DNA from: JBCCAG01 sp050330955
Lineage (GTDB): Bacteria > Cyanobacteriota > Cyanobacteriia > CAKZMO01
Direction of reading: 5' to 3'
Assembly: GCA_050330955.1 (NCBI GenBank)
Contig: JBHJHJ010000003.1
Location: 1-64,000, forward strand
Length of the DNA: 64,000 nucleotides
In this document: positions 36,705 to 44,965 of the stretch, piece after piece
Numbering within the stretch: position 1 is the stretch's first letter
Layout: each line of letters begins with the position of its first letter
The notes under the pieces: generated by a model
Database searches by the model: none
What the model was told of the DNA's origin: nothing
What the model saw: the letters and a program-made list of their open reading frames with translations, nothing else
Program-made: the position numbers and the translations under genes

Positions 36705-37478
36705 CTAAGTCGCCTGAACCAAGCTGGTGGGATTGAGCGGCTCAGCGGTGAGGTACTGCTGCTTCACCCGCAGCAGCTTGCGGGCCGCCGCCATCAAATC
36801 GTCTTGGATAAACGTGGGCTGGAACCGCGCCAAATAGGCCCGACTGCGGATGCCGCAGGTGAGGGCAATAGTAGAGATGCCCAGGCGACGCCCCGCTAAA
36901 ACATCCGCCTCCGTATCCCCCACCATCCAGGCGTGGTTGGGATGGCCGTAGTCTTGGCAATAGTCTTGCCAGCACAGCTTCAGCAGCTCGGTTTTGTAGT
37001 CGGCGCTGTTGCGGTAGGCGGCCCGGTCTTCTGGCGTTCCCAAAATTCGCGTAAACAGGTGGGCCAACCCATGCTCCTGCAGCAAAGACACTACCTGCTG
37101 CTGCGATCGCAGCGTGACCAGCATCAGGTCAATACCCCGCTCGTGCATCAGCGTCAGCCCCTTCCTGGCGTTGGGGTGGAGGCAGTCGTGGTGCAGCAGG
37201 TCGGGGTGGTTGACGATTTCCTCAACCAGATCGAAAAACTGCGCCATCTGGTGAGGTTTGACGCCGGACTGCTGAGCGATGTCTTTGTCTGGGATGCGGT
37301 GCTGCTTGAGATGCCAGAACCGGGCCTTGGTCAGCGGCTGAATGGAGGGCTTGTCGAGCTGCTCTAGGACGCGGCGATAGGTGCTGTAGTAGCGATCGGA
37401 TACGTCGACGATAGGCCCGTCAAAATCGCAGAATACGGCAAATCTAGGGCATTGATTGGGTGTCACGTTCGCCCTCAA
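36705..37478 (-). CDS. HAD-superfamily hydrolase, phosphoglycolate phosphatase-like
   Basis: This is a 257-residue HAD subfamily IA protein. Motif I is VFCDFDGPIVD with the nucleophile Asp, motif II is LMLVTLRS, motif III includes the Lys in ADYKTELLK, and motif IV is WMVGDTEADVLAG. A helical cap of about 80 residues lies between motifs I and II. Members dephosphorylate small sugar phosphates, nucleotides or phosphoglycolate; the substrate cannot be picked. It is monocistronic and borders a region of broken genes. Confidence 0.85.
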   Translation of the reverse strand: MRANVTPNQCPRFAVFCDFDGPIVDVSDRYYSTYRRVLEQLDKPSIQPLTKARFWHLKQHRIPDKDIAQQSGVKPHQMAQFFDLVEEIVNHPDLLHHDCLHPNARKGLTLMHERGIDLMLVTLRSQQQVVSLLQEHGLAHLFTRILGTPEDRAAYRNSADYKTELLKLCWQDYCQDYGHPNHAWMVGDTEADVLAGRRLGISTIALTCGIRSRAYLARFQPTFIQDDLMAAARKLLRVKQQYLTAEPLNPTSLVQAT

Positions 37479-37661
37479 ATTTCGATTGACTCAAGCGGTG
37501 CCGCTGGCAAAGGGGGACATCACTAGCGCGCAGTGGTATTACGGATCTCGGATAAATTCCGCTTTGTTAATACTGGCACAAACTTATGGGCATCGGGGTG
37601 CGATCGCCCCAGTTACACCATGTCTTAATTTTTAGAGCCGCTGGCTTAAAGGTTGGGGATC

Positions 37662-37702
37662 GTGCGAGGGCACAGCCTGCCGTGCGGCTACCCCTCCTCG
37701 CG
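37662..37702. repeat. GGGCACAGCCTG palindromic element, copy 1
   Basis: Nested inverted sequence GTGCGAGGGCACAGCCTGCC closes with CCTCCTCGCGC. It overlaps the stop codon of the dtd remnant. A related element is at 40621, and both resemble the GTAGGGGC palindromes earlier in the window. Confidence 0.5.
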
Positions 37703-37741
37703 CTCCAGAATTAGAGTAACGGGGCCGTTGTTCTCAAGGCG
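37688..37741 (-). pseudogene. dtd: Remnant of D-aminoacyl-tRNA deacylase, last 17 codons
   Basis: On the minus strand the frame reads RLENNGPVTLILEREEG then stop. This matches the C-terminus of DTD, which ends with a NDGPVTL-type substrate motif. The rest of the gene is missing: the sequence changes exactly at about 37742 into an Uma2-like start on the other strand. It is too short to function. Confidence 0.6.
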
Positions 37742-37855
37742 ATGCCCATTTATCGGCTGTGTCAGGTGAACCGCGATCTGCGATTGGAACGCACTGCAGC
37801 AGGGCAGCTGATCATCATGCCGCCGACAGGGTGGGAAACTGGCAACCGCAACCTT
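37742..37855 (+). pseudogene. Remnant of Uma2-family (DUF820) endonuclease gene
   Basis: The plus-strand frame reads IYRLCQVNRDLRLERTAAGQ then LIIMPPTGWETGNRN. This is the typical N-terminal segment of Uma2-family proteins, which are abundant in cyanobacteria and have a PD-(D/E)XK nuclease fold. Similarity ends at about residue 38, and the catalytic part is absent. It starts precisely where the dtd remnant ends. Confidence 0.7.
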
Positions 37856-38132
37856 GTCTTTGCATCCTGCTCATCCTGTAGAAGTGAATCTGCTGCAGCC
37901 AAAGGGTTTCTCAAGGCGTTATATACATTTCCTGGCGGCTGGTTAAGTTGAGCTACGTTCTCCGCCACTCTGCGTGTCGCTTTATTTAGCTGGTTAGATT
38001 GAACATTATCCATAACCCTACGTGTAGGTTCACTCGACTCCATCACTACCCTACGTATAGCTTCATTTGGCTGATTAAGCTGCTTTACACTCTCAATAGC
38101 TTCTAATATGAATTCGCTTTGCTGAATAAGAT
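37856..38132 (-). pseudogene. Fragment of a coiled-coil repeat gene
   Basis: On the minus strand an open frame reads LIQQSEFILEAIESVKQLNQ, then repeats of the form RRVxxNVxQLNQ (TRRVMDNVQSNQLN, TRRVAENVAQLNQ). It ends in the DSLLQDEQDAKTRL segment that meets the Uma2 remnant. A word CTACACGTAGGGT/CTATACGTAGGGT recurs in the DNA. It has no start or stop of its own and looks like an internal piece. Confidence 0.5.
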
Positions 38133-38189
38133 GTGGAAACCTCTGATAATTGGATTATCTAAATTCTCGTCAGCCAGCAGCTTCATCAT
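38103..38189 (-). pseudogene. Remnant of DUF5615 PIN-like toxin
   Basis: The minus-strand frame starts MMKLLADENLDNPIIRGF, the signature N-terminus of DUF5615 PIN-like toxins with its acidic DEN motif. It then runs into unrelated sequence and stops after 28 codons. The toxin's catalytic remainder is missing. It overlaps the truncated DUF433 frame. Confidence 0.75.
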
Positions 38190-38277
38190 AAAGCGTTACC
38201 CTAGTCCCACCAACTTGCGCTACCCCATCAGAGTTCAACGCCAAAGGCGCAAGTTCCGCCTTGATTGCAAGATTCAT
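38170..38277 (-). pseudogene. Remnant of DUF433 antitoxin
   Basis: The minus-strand frame begins MNLAIKAELAPLALNSDGVA and continues QVGGTRVTL, the N-terminal half of DUF433 antitoxins. Right after VTL it jumps into the toxin start and ends six codons later. The antitoxin C-terminal half was deleted, leaving the toxin start fused behind it. Confidence 0.75.
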
Positions 38278-38318
38278 AAGCCTGTAGTGTTCACCGCATC
38301 ATCGCCACGGCTCCATCT

Positions 38319-38608
38319 TAAAGGCGATCGCCCAGCACCGACATTTGAGGCGCCATCGACGACGCTTCAAGTGCCAGCCCCGACACCTGAAGTCTCACCA
38401 CCGACGCCTAGCCTGTCATCGGCGGCACTTGAAGCGACAGCACCGGCCCGTAAGGTCTCAGCCCCGACACTCCACATATCACCGACGACACTTGAAGTCT
38501 CACCACTGACAAAAAAAGTGAGAGCAACGGCACCTGAAGTCTCATTGGCGACATCTGAAGTGAGGGTCGCGACACCTGAAGTGAGGGCGATGGCATCCAA
38601 AGTCCCAT
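38319..38608. repeat. Degenerate 21-base minisatellite
   Basis: About a dozen imperfect units of roughly 21 bases, related to GCGACACCTGAAGTGAGGGC and CCGACACCTGAAGTCTCACC, run head to tail. Both strands stay open through much of it and give seven-residue repeats, so a coding role is not certain. It flanks the toxin-antitoxin remnants. Confidence 0.75.
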
Positions 38609-38644
38609 AGGCCCAGAGCGGCCTTCGGACAACCTAGCCCAGCT

Positions 38645-39085
38645 TTACGACGCGTCCTTCGCCCCGGCGCGGAAAAACTGCTTCAGAATCTCCGTTGGCT
38701 TGCGGTCCCACGTATCTTCATGGCGATAAATCAGCCCCCGCTCATTCAGGCTATAGGTGGACTGGCCATTAAAAAACACCTCCGCCCGCCAGGGCACCCT
38801 CAGCGTTCCTCGCACCGTCCAGTCTGCCAAAATTACGTCTGGCGAGTGAGAATAGACATCGTGCAGGTCAAAATGTAGGTCCGTGAAAAACAGCCCGCCG
38901 TGGAACCGCAGGGTCCAGAAGATGATGCGGTAGTTAAACTTGCCCTTGAAGGTGTTTACCGGGTCGGTGAAATAAATGTCTTGGGTGTAGATGTCGTAGG
39001 AGATATCCTCCTCAAACAGGGTGGGCAAATCCTGCTTGAGCACATCAATGGTTTGGGAGACCGGCATTGGCGTCGTCGCAGTCAC
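38645..39085 (-). CDS. DUF2358 family protein
   Basis: This is a 146-residue soluble protein of the NTF2-like DUF2358 family shared by cyanobacteria and chloroplasts. Typical segments are LKQDLPTLFEEDISYDIYTQ, DIYFTDPVNTFKG and FHGGLFFTDLHFDLHDV. No enzyme activity is established. It lies 38 bases after purU in the same direction and is probably co-transcribed. Confidence 0.85.
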   Translation of the reverse strand: MTATTPMPVSQTIDVLKQDLPTLFEEDISYDIYTQDIYFTDPVNTFKGKFNYRIIFWTLRFHGGLFFTDLHFDLHDVYSHSPDVILADWTVRGTLRVPWRAEVFFNGQSTYSLNERGLIYRHEDTWDRKPTEILKQFFRAGAKDAS

Positions 39086-39123
39086 GGCGTGCCTCCTGAT
39101 TTAACACCTTTAGTGTAGACAAA

Positions 39124-39975
39124 TTACACAAACACCGCTGTGCGATTGCCGTATACCAGCACCCGATTTTGCAGGTGGGCCCGCACCGCCCGCGCCAGCA
39201 CCACCCGCTCTAGGTCTTTGCCCTTGCGAATCAAATCCGCCACCTCATCCCGATGGCTCACCCCCACCACATCCTGCTCAATAATTGGCCCCTCGTCTAA
39301 ATCCACCGTGGCGTAGTGGGCCGTTGCGCCAATGATCTTGACGCCGCGCTCGTGGGCCCGCTGATAGGGGTTGGCTCCCGCAAAGGCCGGCAAAAAAGAA
39401 TGGTGAATGTTGATTACCCGGGGAAACTGGGCCAGGAGCGACGGGCTGAGCACCTGCATATATTTTGCCAGCACCACCAGGTCGATCTGGTACTGCTCTA
39501 GCAGGGCCAGCTGCGCCGCCTCCGCCTCCGCTTTCGTCTCTGGGGTGACCGGAACGTAGTGATAATCGATGCCAAACTGCTCGGCCACGGAGCGCAGCCG
39601 CTCGTGGTTGCTGATTACCAGGGGAACCTCCGCCGAAAATTCCTTGGCCTGCTGTCGCCATAGGAGGTCCAGCAGACAGTGGTCCTGCTTGGTCACCCAG
39701 ATGGCCATCCGCGGCACCGCGTCGGAAAAGCAGATCTGCCAGCGGGCTTTGAGGGGCTGGGCGATCGCCTCGAAGGCCGGGGCAATTATGGGACGCGGCA
39801 GGTTGAATCCCGCTAGCTCCCACTCCATGCGGGTGAGGAATAGCCCCGCCGTCATGTCGGTGTGCTGCGCTGCGTGGATGATGTTGCCGCCGTTGGCGTA
39901 GATGAAGTTGGCGATTTTGGCGACAAGCCCCTGCTGGTCGGGGCAGGAGAAGAGGAGAACGGCGGTCGGGCTCAT
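39124..39975 (-). CDS. purU: Formyltetrahydrofolate deformylase
   Basis: PurU hydrolyses 10-formyl-tetrahydrofolate to formate and tetrahydrofolate, balancing one-carbon units and supplying formate for purine synthesis. An N-terminal ACT domain (AVLLFSCPDQQGLVAKIANF, then GGNIIHAAQHTD) is followed by the formyltransferase-fold catalytic domain with VVLAKYMQVLS, VINIHHSFLPAF and TAHYATVDLDEGPIIEQDV. The start is the ATG at 39975 (MSPTAVLLFS), giving 283 residues, the usual size. It follows the cupin gene by ten bases. Confidence 0.95.
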   Translation of the reverse strand: MSPTAVLLFSCPDQQGLVAKIANFIYANGGNIIHAAQHTDMTAGLFLTRMEWELAGFNLPRPIIAPAFEAIAQPLKARWQICFSDAVPRMAIWVTKQDHCLLDLLWRQQAKEFSAEVPLVISNHERLRSVAEQFGIDYHYVPVTPETKAEAEAAQLALLEQYQIDLVVLAKYMQVLSPSLLAQFPRVINIHHSFLPAFAGANPYQRAHERGVKIIGATAHYATVDLDEGPIIEQDVVGVSHRDEVADLIRKGKDLERVVLARAVRAHLQNRVLVYGNRTAVFV

Positions 39976-39985
39976 TGTTTGCAGC

Positions 39986-40492
39986 TTATGCGGCAGATTT
40001 TTGGAAGTAGTATTCCCAGGCTGCAACGCAGGCCGCCGCTTCAGGGGTCTCCTCTTCCGGGAAGCGGGCCATGAAGTCTTTATCGGTCTGGGCGCAGTAG
40101 GGGCCTTCTTTGATCTCTAGCATAGCGGTGTTGGGGGCGAGGGCCACCAGGGTGTGGTAAGTTCCCTCGGGCAGCTCGATGGCGCGCACCGGGCCGCGAT
40201 CGCTTATGCGGTGCTGCCGAATCACCTGGCCCGCGTCGTCAAAGACTAGAATGCCGATGGCGCCCTGCAGCACCAGAAAGAACTCAAACCCGTTTACCTC
40301 GGGGGCGCGGTGGTGGCGGTGCGGCCTGACGTAGGTACCGGGCTGCATGACGTTGATGAAGCGCTGCACCCGCTCGTCAAGTTCGTGGAAGTTATGATTT
40401 TTCCGCAGGCGAGGGCTAGCGGCGGCCTGCTGCGCCGTTTCGTCAATTAGCGCTTGGGTCAGCAGCTTGTCGGTCAGCGATACGTGGGTCAT
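39986..40492 (-). CDS. WbuC-like cupin protein
   Basis: This is a 168-residue cupin-fold metalloprotein. The metal-binding histidines are in YVRPHRHHRAPEVNGFEFFL and in EGTYHTLVAL. The N-terminal part (LRKNHNFHELDERVQRFINV) is characteristic of the WbuC family, often linked to surface polysaccharide genes but of unknown activity. It is ten bases upstream of purU on the same strand. Confidence 0.8.
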   Translation of the reverse strand: MTHVSLTDKLLTQALIDETAQQAAASPRLRKNHNFHELDERVQRFINVMQPGTYVRPHRHHRAPEVNGFEFFLVLQGAIGILVFDDAGQVIRQHRISDRGPVRAIELPEGTYHTLVALAPNTAMLEIKEGPYCAQTDKDFMARFPEEETPEAAACVAAWEYYFQKSAA

Positions 40493-40620
40493 GGCGTTTT
40501 CAGGAGTGTTGAGGCTTGAATTCCGTCCAGTATAACCGCGCGCTATTTTTGCCCTATGGGGTGATCTAAGCTACATATTCACCAAACCCGATGCCTGAAG
40601 CGATCGCAATGGATAGGTCC

Positions 40621-40640
40621 GGGCACAGCCTGCTGTTCCC
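40621..40640. repeat. GGGCACAGCCTG palindromic element, copy 2
   Basis: GGGCACAGCCTGCTGTTCCC is a near-perfect hairpin just downstream of cobO. It is the second copy of the element at 37662 and may terminate cobO transcription. Confidence 0.5.
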
Positions 40641-40655
40641 CTAGCAAGGGGGCAG

Positions 40656-41279
40656 CTAAAATTCAATGCCGGGCTGCGCTTTTACGCCCTGCTCCCGAAA
40701 CGGGTGCTTCACCAGGGTCATTTCTGTTACTAGGTCAGCCTGCTCGATCAATTCTGGTGGAGCGCCGCGCCCCGTCAAAATCACGTGGGAGTCTTCGGGC
40801 TTTTGCGCCAGGCCATCAGTCACCTGCGCCACCGAAAGGTAGCCCAGCTTCAGGGCAATGTTGACCTCATCCAGCAGAGTCAGCTTGACCTCGGGGTTGA
40901 CAATAAAGCTTAAGGCTTTTCCCCAAGCGGCTTCCGCCTTGGCGATGTCGCGATCGCGGTCCTGAGTTTCCCAGGTGAACCCTTCCCCCAGGGCATGAAA
41001 CTCAAGCTGGTCTTCCCACTGGCTGAGGACGGCTTTTTCTGCGGGCTCCCACGCCCCTTTGATGAACTGCACGATGGCGACCCGGTAGCCGTGCCCCAGC
41101 GATCGCACCACCATGCCCAGGGCGGCGGTGGTTTTGCCTTTGCCGTTTCCGGTGTGAACAATAATTAGCCCTTTCTCGCGGTTGCGCTCGGCCACGCGCT
41201 GCTCCTGCACTGCCTTGCGGCGCTGCATTTTGCGGCGGTATTGTTCTTGGTTGAGGTCGCTGGTGGTGGGTTCGGGCAT
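40656..41279 (-). CDS. cobO: Corrinoid adenosyltransferase (CobO/BtuR type)
   Basis: This enzyme transfers the adenosyl group of ATP to cob(I)yrinic acid a,c-diamide or cobalamin to form the coenzyme. The P-loop is IVHTGNGKGKTTAALGMVVR, followed by GHGYRVAIVQFIKGAW, LTLLDEVNIALKLGYL and HVILTGRGAPPELIEQADLV. It is 207 residues with a basic N-terminal helix, as usual. No cobalamin riboswitch pattern is visible upstream. It is divergent from the DUF362 gene. Confidence 0.95.
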   Translation of the reverse strand: MPEPTTSDLNQEQYRRKMQRRKAVQEQRVAERNREKGLIIVHTGNGKGKTTAALGMVVRSLGHGYRVAIVQFIKGAWEPAEKAVLSQWEDQLEFHALGEGFTWETQDRDRDIAKAEAAWGKALSFIVNPEVKLTLLDEVNIALKLGYLSVAQVTDGLAQKPEDSHVILTGRGAPPELIEQADLVTEMTLVKHPFREQGVKAQPGIEF

Positions 41280-41456
41280 GGCGTTGATGCGTAAATCCTG
41301 GGGGCTCTAGCCTACCGCAATTTGAACCATCTCAGATGAAGGGCAGAAGCAAGCCAGAAGCAAGCAGGCCGCTAAGGGAAATCTGACCTTTGATTTACCC
41401 TATTCTCAGCCGCGATCGCCATCATAGAGCTATGTAATGCTATCAGCACCAGACCC

Positions 41457-42542
41457 ATGCCCACTCGCCGCAAGCTGCTCAGACGATTTGGGTTTCTAGG
41501 GGGCGCCGTCCTTCTGCCCTCTGCCCTGAAAGCCCTCGGAGATGCATCGTTCAAATCTTCGGGTTCGCCCGCGCCTACACCCAAACCAGCGGCACCAATG
41601 ACATCCCCCATTGCGCTGGCTGCGCCTGCCGTAGCGGCGCCGAACCCCCACCGCGTCGTAGTCATCAGCACCACGGACCGAGCGGCAGGGGTGCGTCAGG
41701 CCATGGCGCTGCTCCAGCCCGCCAGCTTCAGCGGCAAGCGAGTGTTTATCAAACCCAACTACAACACCGGAGACCCCGCCCCCGCCGCCACCGACCCAGC
41801 CGTGCTAGAGGCCGTGGTGCAGGAAGTCCAAGGGGCAGGGGCCAGCCAAATCACCGTCGGCGATCGCTCTGGCATGGCCGACACTCGCAGCGCTATGCAG
41901 CAGATGCAGGTGTTTACGCTGGCCAACCGCTATGGCTTCACCCCCCTGGTGTTCAACGAGCTGGGGCGGGGCGACTGGCAATATTTTCCCAGCGAGGGAA
42001 CCAACTGGTCCCGCGGATTTGCGATCGCTAGACCCGTGCTCAACGCCGACGCGATCGTCAACCTCTGCTGCCTCAAAACCCACCGGTTTGGTGGCCACTT
42101 CACCCTGTCGCTGAAAAACACCATCGGCATGGTGGCCCGGTACGTCCCTGGCGACGGCCACGACTACATGCGCGAGCTGCACCGCTCCGCCAACCAACGG
42201 CTGATGATTGCTGAGGTGAACCGCGCCTACCGCCCCGCCATGGTGCTAATCGACGGGGTAGATGCCTTTGTGGGGGGCGGGCCAGAGCAGGGGCAGCGGG
42301 TGCGGGCCGGGGTGATGCTGGCGGGGACAGACCGCATCGCCGTGGACGCCGTGGGCATTGCGATTCTGCGGATGCTGGGGACGACGCGGGACGTCTCTAG
42401 CGGCTCCATTTGGAGCCAGGCGCAAATTCGCCGCGCCGCTGACCTGGGCCTGGGGGCGGTTGGCCCTCAGCAGATTGAGTTTGTGACGGGGGATGAGGCG
42501 GGCGATCGCCTGGTGGGGCAGCTGCGACCTTTTCTCACTTAG
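41457..42542 (+). CDS. Tat-exported DUF362 protein
   Basis: This is a 361-residue protein with a twin-arginine leader (TRRKLLRRFGFLGGAVLLPS) followed by the DUF362 domain: KRVFIKPNYNTGDPAPAATD, ITVGDRSGMADT, VNLCCLKTHRFGGHFTLSLK and MVLIDGVDAFVGGGPEQG. DUF362 proteins are unassigned; some are linked to iron-sulfur proteins. Here no ferredoxin-type cluster motif follows. Tat export implies a folded, perhaps cofactor-bearing, extracytoplasmic protein. An ABA4-like gene follows about 100 bases downstream. Confidence 0.85.
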   Translation: MPTRRKLLRRFGFLGGAVLLPSALKALGDASFKSSGSPAPTPKPAAPMTSPIALAAPAVAAPNPHRVVVISTTDRAAGVRQAMALLQPASFSGKRVFIKPNYNTGDPAPAATDPAVLEAVVQEVQGAGASQITVGDRSGMADTRSAMQQMQVFTLANRYGFTPLVFNELGRGDWQYFPSEGTNWSRGFAIARPVLNADAIVNLCCLKTHRFGGHFTLSLKNTIGMVARYVPGDGHDYMRELHRSANQRLMIAEVNRAYRPAMVLIDGVDAFVGGGPEQGQRVRAGVMLAGTDRIAVDAVGIAILRMLGTTRDVSSGSIWSQAQIRRAADLGLGAVGPQQIEFVTGDEAGDRLVGQLRPFLT

Positions 42543-42640
42543 CAAAGCGGCCAGCGCTACAGATTCTCCGTCCTCCCGTTTCATCACCTTAAACTGGAGG
42601 GTGTGGTCTATGGCCACAGCGCCCTCTACCTCATCGCGCC

Positions 42641-43114
42641 ATGACGATTGAACTACTTTTTAACGCCGCCAACCTTTTCGTGCTCCCCTTCTGGGCCCTC
42701 ATGGTCATAGCGCCGAGCTGGCCGGTGACCCGCCGCGTCATGGCCTCCATGCTGCCCTTCGTCGCTCTCGCGGCGCTCTATGTCTACTTTTTTGTCCTCA
42801 GCATCACGCCGGAGTCGGCCCAGTCTTTCAGCAGCGCTGGCCTGTCGGACATCGCTGCTCTGTTTGCCGACGAGCGCGTTGCCGCCACGGGCTGGGTTCA
42901 CTTTTTGGTGATGGATTTGCTCGCCGGGCGGTGGATCTATCAAGATGGGCAGGCCCACCAAATTTTTACCCGCCACTCCCTAGCGCTGTGTCTGTTTGCG
43001 GGGCCGATGGGGCTACTGTCCCATATCGTCACCCGCTGGATCGTCAATGCCCGGCGGCCTGCTTCCGAAGATGGCGCAGAGCCCACGGAAGCCGCGCCAT
43101 CCACAGCAAATTAG
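42641..43114 (+). CDS. ABA4-like family membrane protein
   Basis: This is a 157-residue membrane protein with about four helices and the ABA4 family words LFNAANLFVLPFWALMVIAP and WVHFLVMDLLAGRWIYQDG, and a conserved SLALCLFAGPMGLLSH helix. Plant ABA4 is required for neoxanthin formation; the role of the cyanobacterial relatives is not settled, although carotenoid metabolism is a reasonable guess. The C-terminal tail is short and acidic. Confidence 0.85.
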   Translation: MTIELLFNAANLFVLPFWALMVIAPSWPVTRRVMASMLPFVALAALYVYFFVLSITPESAQSFSSAGLSDIAALFADERVAATGWVHFLVMDLLAGRWIYQDGQAHQIFTRHSLALCLFAGPMGLLSHIVTRWIVNARRPASEDGAEPTEAAPSTAN

Positions 43115-43232
43115 CTTTTCTGCAGGGCTTTGGCCCCGCAGTGCGGCAATTTGAAGTAGCTGCAGCAGTAGCCGTAAATGATGGGATTGTGTCACCATAT
43201 GAGGGACGCGTCGCAACTCCACATCAAGACCT

Positions 43233-43442
43233 ATGAACGAGCTTTCACCTTTGCTGAGGGAACTTTCTGGCCATCCCGTAGCCTTTCTAGGTGGCTTTTT
43301 CTCCGGTGCCTTTCGCCTCAGCCTCAACGAAGATCCGGTTAAGAACTGGCTGATGCAGCATAACGTCAACGGCCCTGTGCAGCCGGTCTCCACCCAGCCT
43401 GGGGAGAACGGCAGCGGCCCCCAGTCTATCTCTATTGATTAA
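43233..43442 (+). CDS. Small conserved cyanobacterial protein, 69 aa
   Basis: The 69-residue protein reads LLRELSGHPVAFLGGFFSGA, then FRLSLNEDPVKNWL, with a polar tail. The glycine-rich HPVAFLGGFFSG helix is long enough for one membrane pass. I recall similar short proteins in other cyanobacteria, without known function. The next gene starts 18 bases later, so they are probably one operon. Confidence 0.7.
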   Translation: MNELSPLLRELSGHPVAFLGGFFSGAFRLSLNEDPVKNWLMQHNVNGPVQPVSTQPGENGSGPQSISID

Positions 43443-43459
43443 TTAGTTCTCTTGACTTT

Positions 43460-44881
43460 ATGAAAAACTGGCGGTTTCTGATTCAGCAGGAGGGCGATCG
43501 CGAGTGGTTGCCCCTTGAATCTCTTGAATCGGAAATTTTAGAGGGTCGCTATCGCCTCGTGGGTCAGTCCCAGCGGCAGCGGTATCCAGTTCAAATTCAT
43601 CTGGTTTACCGGGATTTGGAAGGGGCTGCACCCCGCCATCATCGCCGGGAGAGTCAAACCAATGATCAAGGCCTCGTGGGGATCTTCCCGTTTACGCGGC
43701 TCCAGCCCGGCCTCTGGCAGGTGGTATGTCAAATAGATACCGGTTCTGTTGCGCTTCATTTACAGGTAGTTCCCCAAGAAGGCGTCTCAGATTTGGAGCC
43801 CGAGCTCGACCTGTCGAGCTTTCCCCAGCTCCGCACCGAGGTAAGCCAGGCCGGGCCGCTCCTTAAGTCCCCATTGACTGCAACCTCATTAACTGCGGCC
43901 CCGTCTGCTGAGTCCTTGTCTGCTGAGCCCTTACCTGCTGAATCCCCGTCTCTTGAGAATGAGGGCCAGCCGGTTGAAGACAACGTCGCAGAGGTGGCGC
44001 GCGAGATTGACGGGGCTATGGCTTCGGTGGCAGATCTGTTTCAGACCGTAGAAGACATGGCAGACCAGGTGATCAACGCCATGGCCGCTCGCCTGTCAGA
44101 CGGCGGCTCCCTAGGCTCTACGCCGAACCCTGCCCCTGCTTCTTCGTCGGCGTCATCGCCGGCGTCATCGCCCACCGCCCAGGCGCCTGATCGCCAGGCA
44201 CCTCATCCTCAGGGGACTGGCCCTCAGACGCCCAACCCCCAGCCGGTCCTGCCAGCCACCATCGAACTTCAGTCCTCCGCCTATACCCTGCACCAAGGGC
44301 AGCCGCTGACGCTTCAAGGGACAATCTCAGGCGAGGGGGCCGCGCAGCTCCCCGCCACGCTCTCCCTGACGATAATAGAGCCCCACGCGGGAGAGGCGAT
44401 CGCTAAGCAGACCTATCCCGAGGCGATCGCCCAAATTCCCCAAAGCTTTAGCTGGGCTGTTTCTGCCTCCATACCGGCTAAGGCACAGCTTGTGCTGGCG
44501 CGGCTGTCGCTGCGCTCAACTGCGACACCCCAGCCTTGGCCCTTGGCTGAGTGCTCCTTTGCCATCATGGTGCTGAGTGAAGAGGCCGACAATCCGTTTC
44601 TTCTCCTCCCTGCCGACCCAGCTAACCAGGACGGAGGCCGCCAGCTTGAACCCCAAAAAACTGCTCGGCGCTCCTCCCCTGTTGAGCTGCCGCCATTTCT
44701 TAAGGGCAAAGCGACCGTTCCTCCAGAAACGAGAGCTGCTGCCCTTGCAAAAGTAGCTGAGATGAAGGGTGTAGCCGTGCACCAGGAACCGCCTTCTGAT
44801 TTAGACGAAGCTGCCGAAACCGCAAATCCGTTTCGGTATCCCAGCGGCGTTGAAGATTCGGACGATGCCACAGGGTCTTAA
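43460..44881 (+). CDS. Cyanobacterial unknown with disordered middle, 473 aa
   Basis: Residues 1-110 form a beta-rich domain (WRFLIQQEGDREWLPLESLE, then VQIHLVYRDLE, then FTRLQPGLWQVVCQID). A disordered Ser/Pro/Ala-rich stretch follows at about 130-260, with an ADQVINAM helix in the middle. A second beta-sandwich-like domain lies at about 270-380 (IELQSSAYTLHQGQPLTLQG), then a polar tail. No export signal is seen. It is co-transcribed with the preceding 69-aa gene. Function unknown; the N-terminal domain looks like a type conserved in cyanobacteria. Confidence 0.7.
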   Translation: MKNWRFLIQQEGDREWLPLESLESEILEGRYRLVGQSQRQRYPVQIHLVYRDLEGAAPRHHRRESQTNDQGLVGIFPFTRLQPGLWQVVCQIDTGSVALHLQVVPQEGVSDLEPELDLSSFPQLRTEVSQAGPLLKSPLTATSLTAAPSAESLSAEPLPAESPSLENEGQPVEDNVAEVAREIDGAMASVADLFQTVEDMADQVINAMAARLSDGGSLGSTPNPAPASSSASSPASSPTAQAPDRQAPHPQGTGPQTPNPQPVLPATIELQSSAYTLHQGQPLTLQGTISGEGAAQLPATLSLTIIEPHAGEAIAKQTYPEAIAQIPQSFSWAVSASIPAKAQLVLARLSLRSTATPQPWPLAECSFAIMVLSEEADNPFLLLPADPANQDGGRQLEPQKTARRSSPVELPPFLKGKATVPPETRAAALAKVAEMKGVAVHQEPPSDLDEAAETANPFRYPSGVEDSDDATGS

Positions 44882-44965
44882 ACCCTTACAGCAATCCTGA
44901 ATGGTTGGGGCGAGAGAGTAAGCGCCACTCATCCCTGCTCCCGCCTACATGTTGTGGGCGATTGA

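Noticed and set aside
41280..41456. Cobalamin riboswitch before cobO
   Set aside because: The 177-base gap lacks the conserved B12-box pattern and is too short for a full aptamer on the minus strand; only a direct repeat AGAAGCAAGC is seen.
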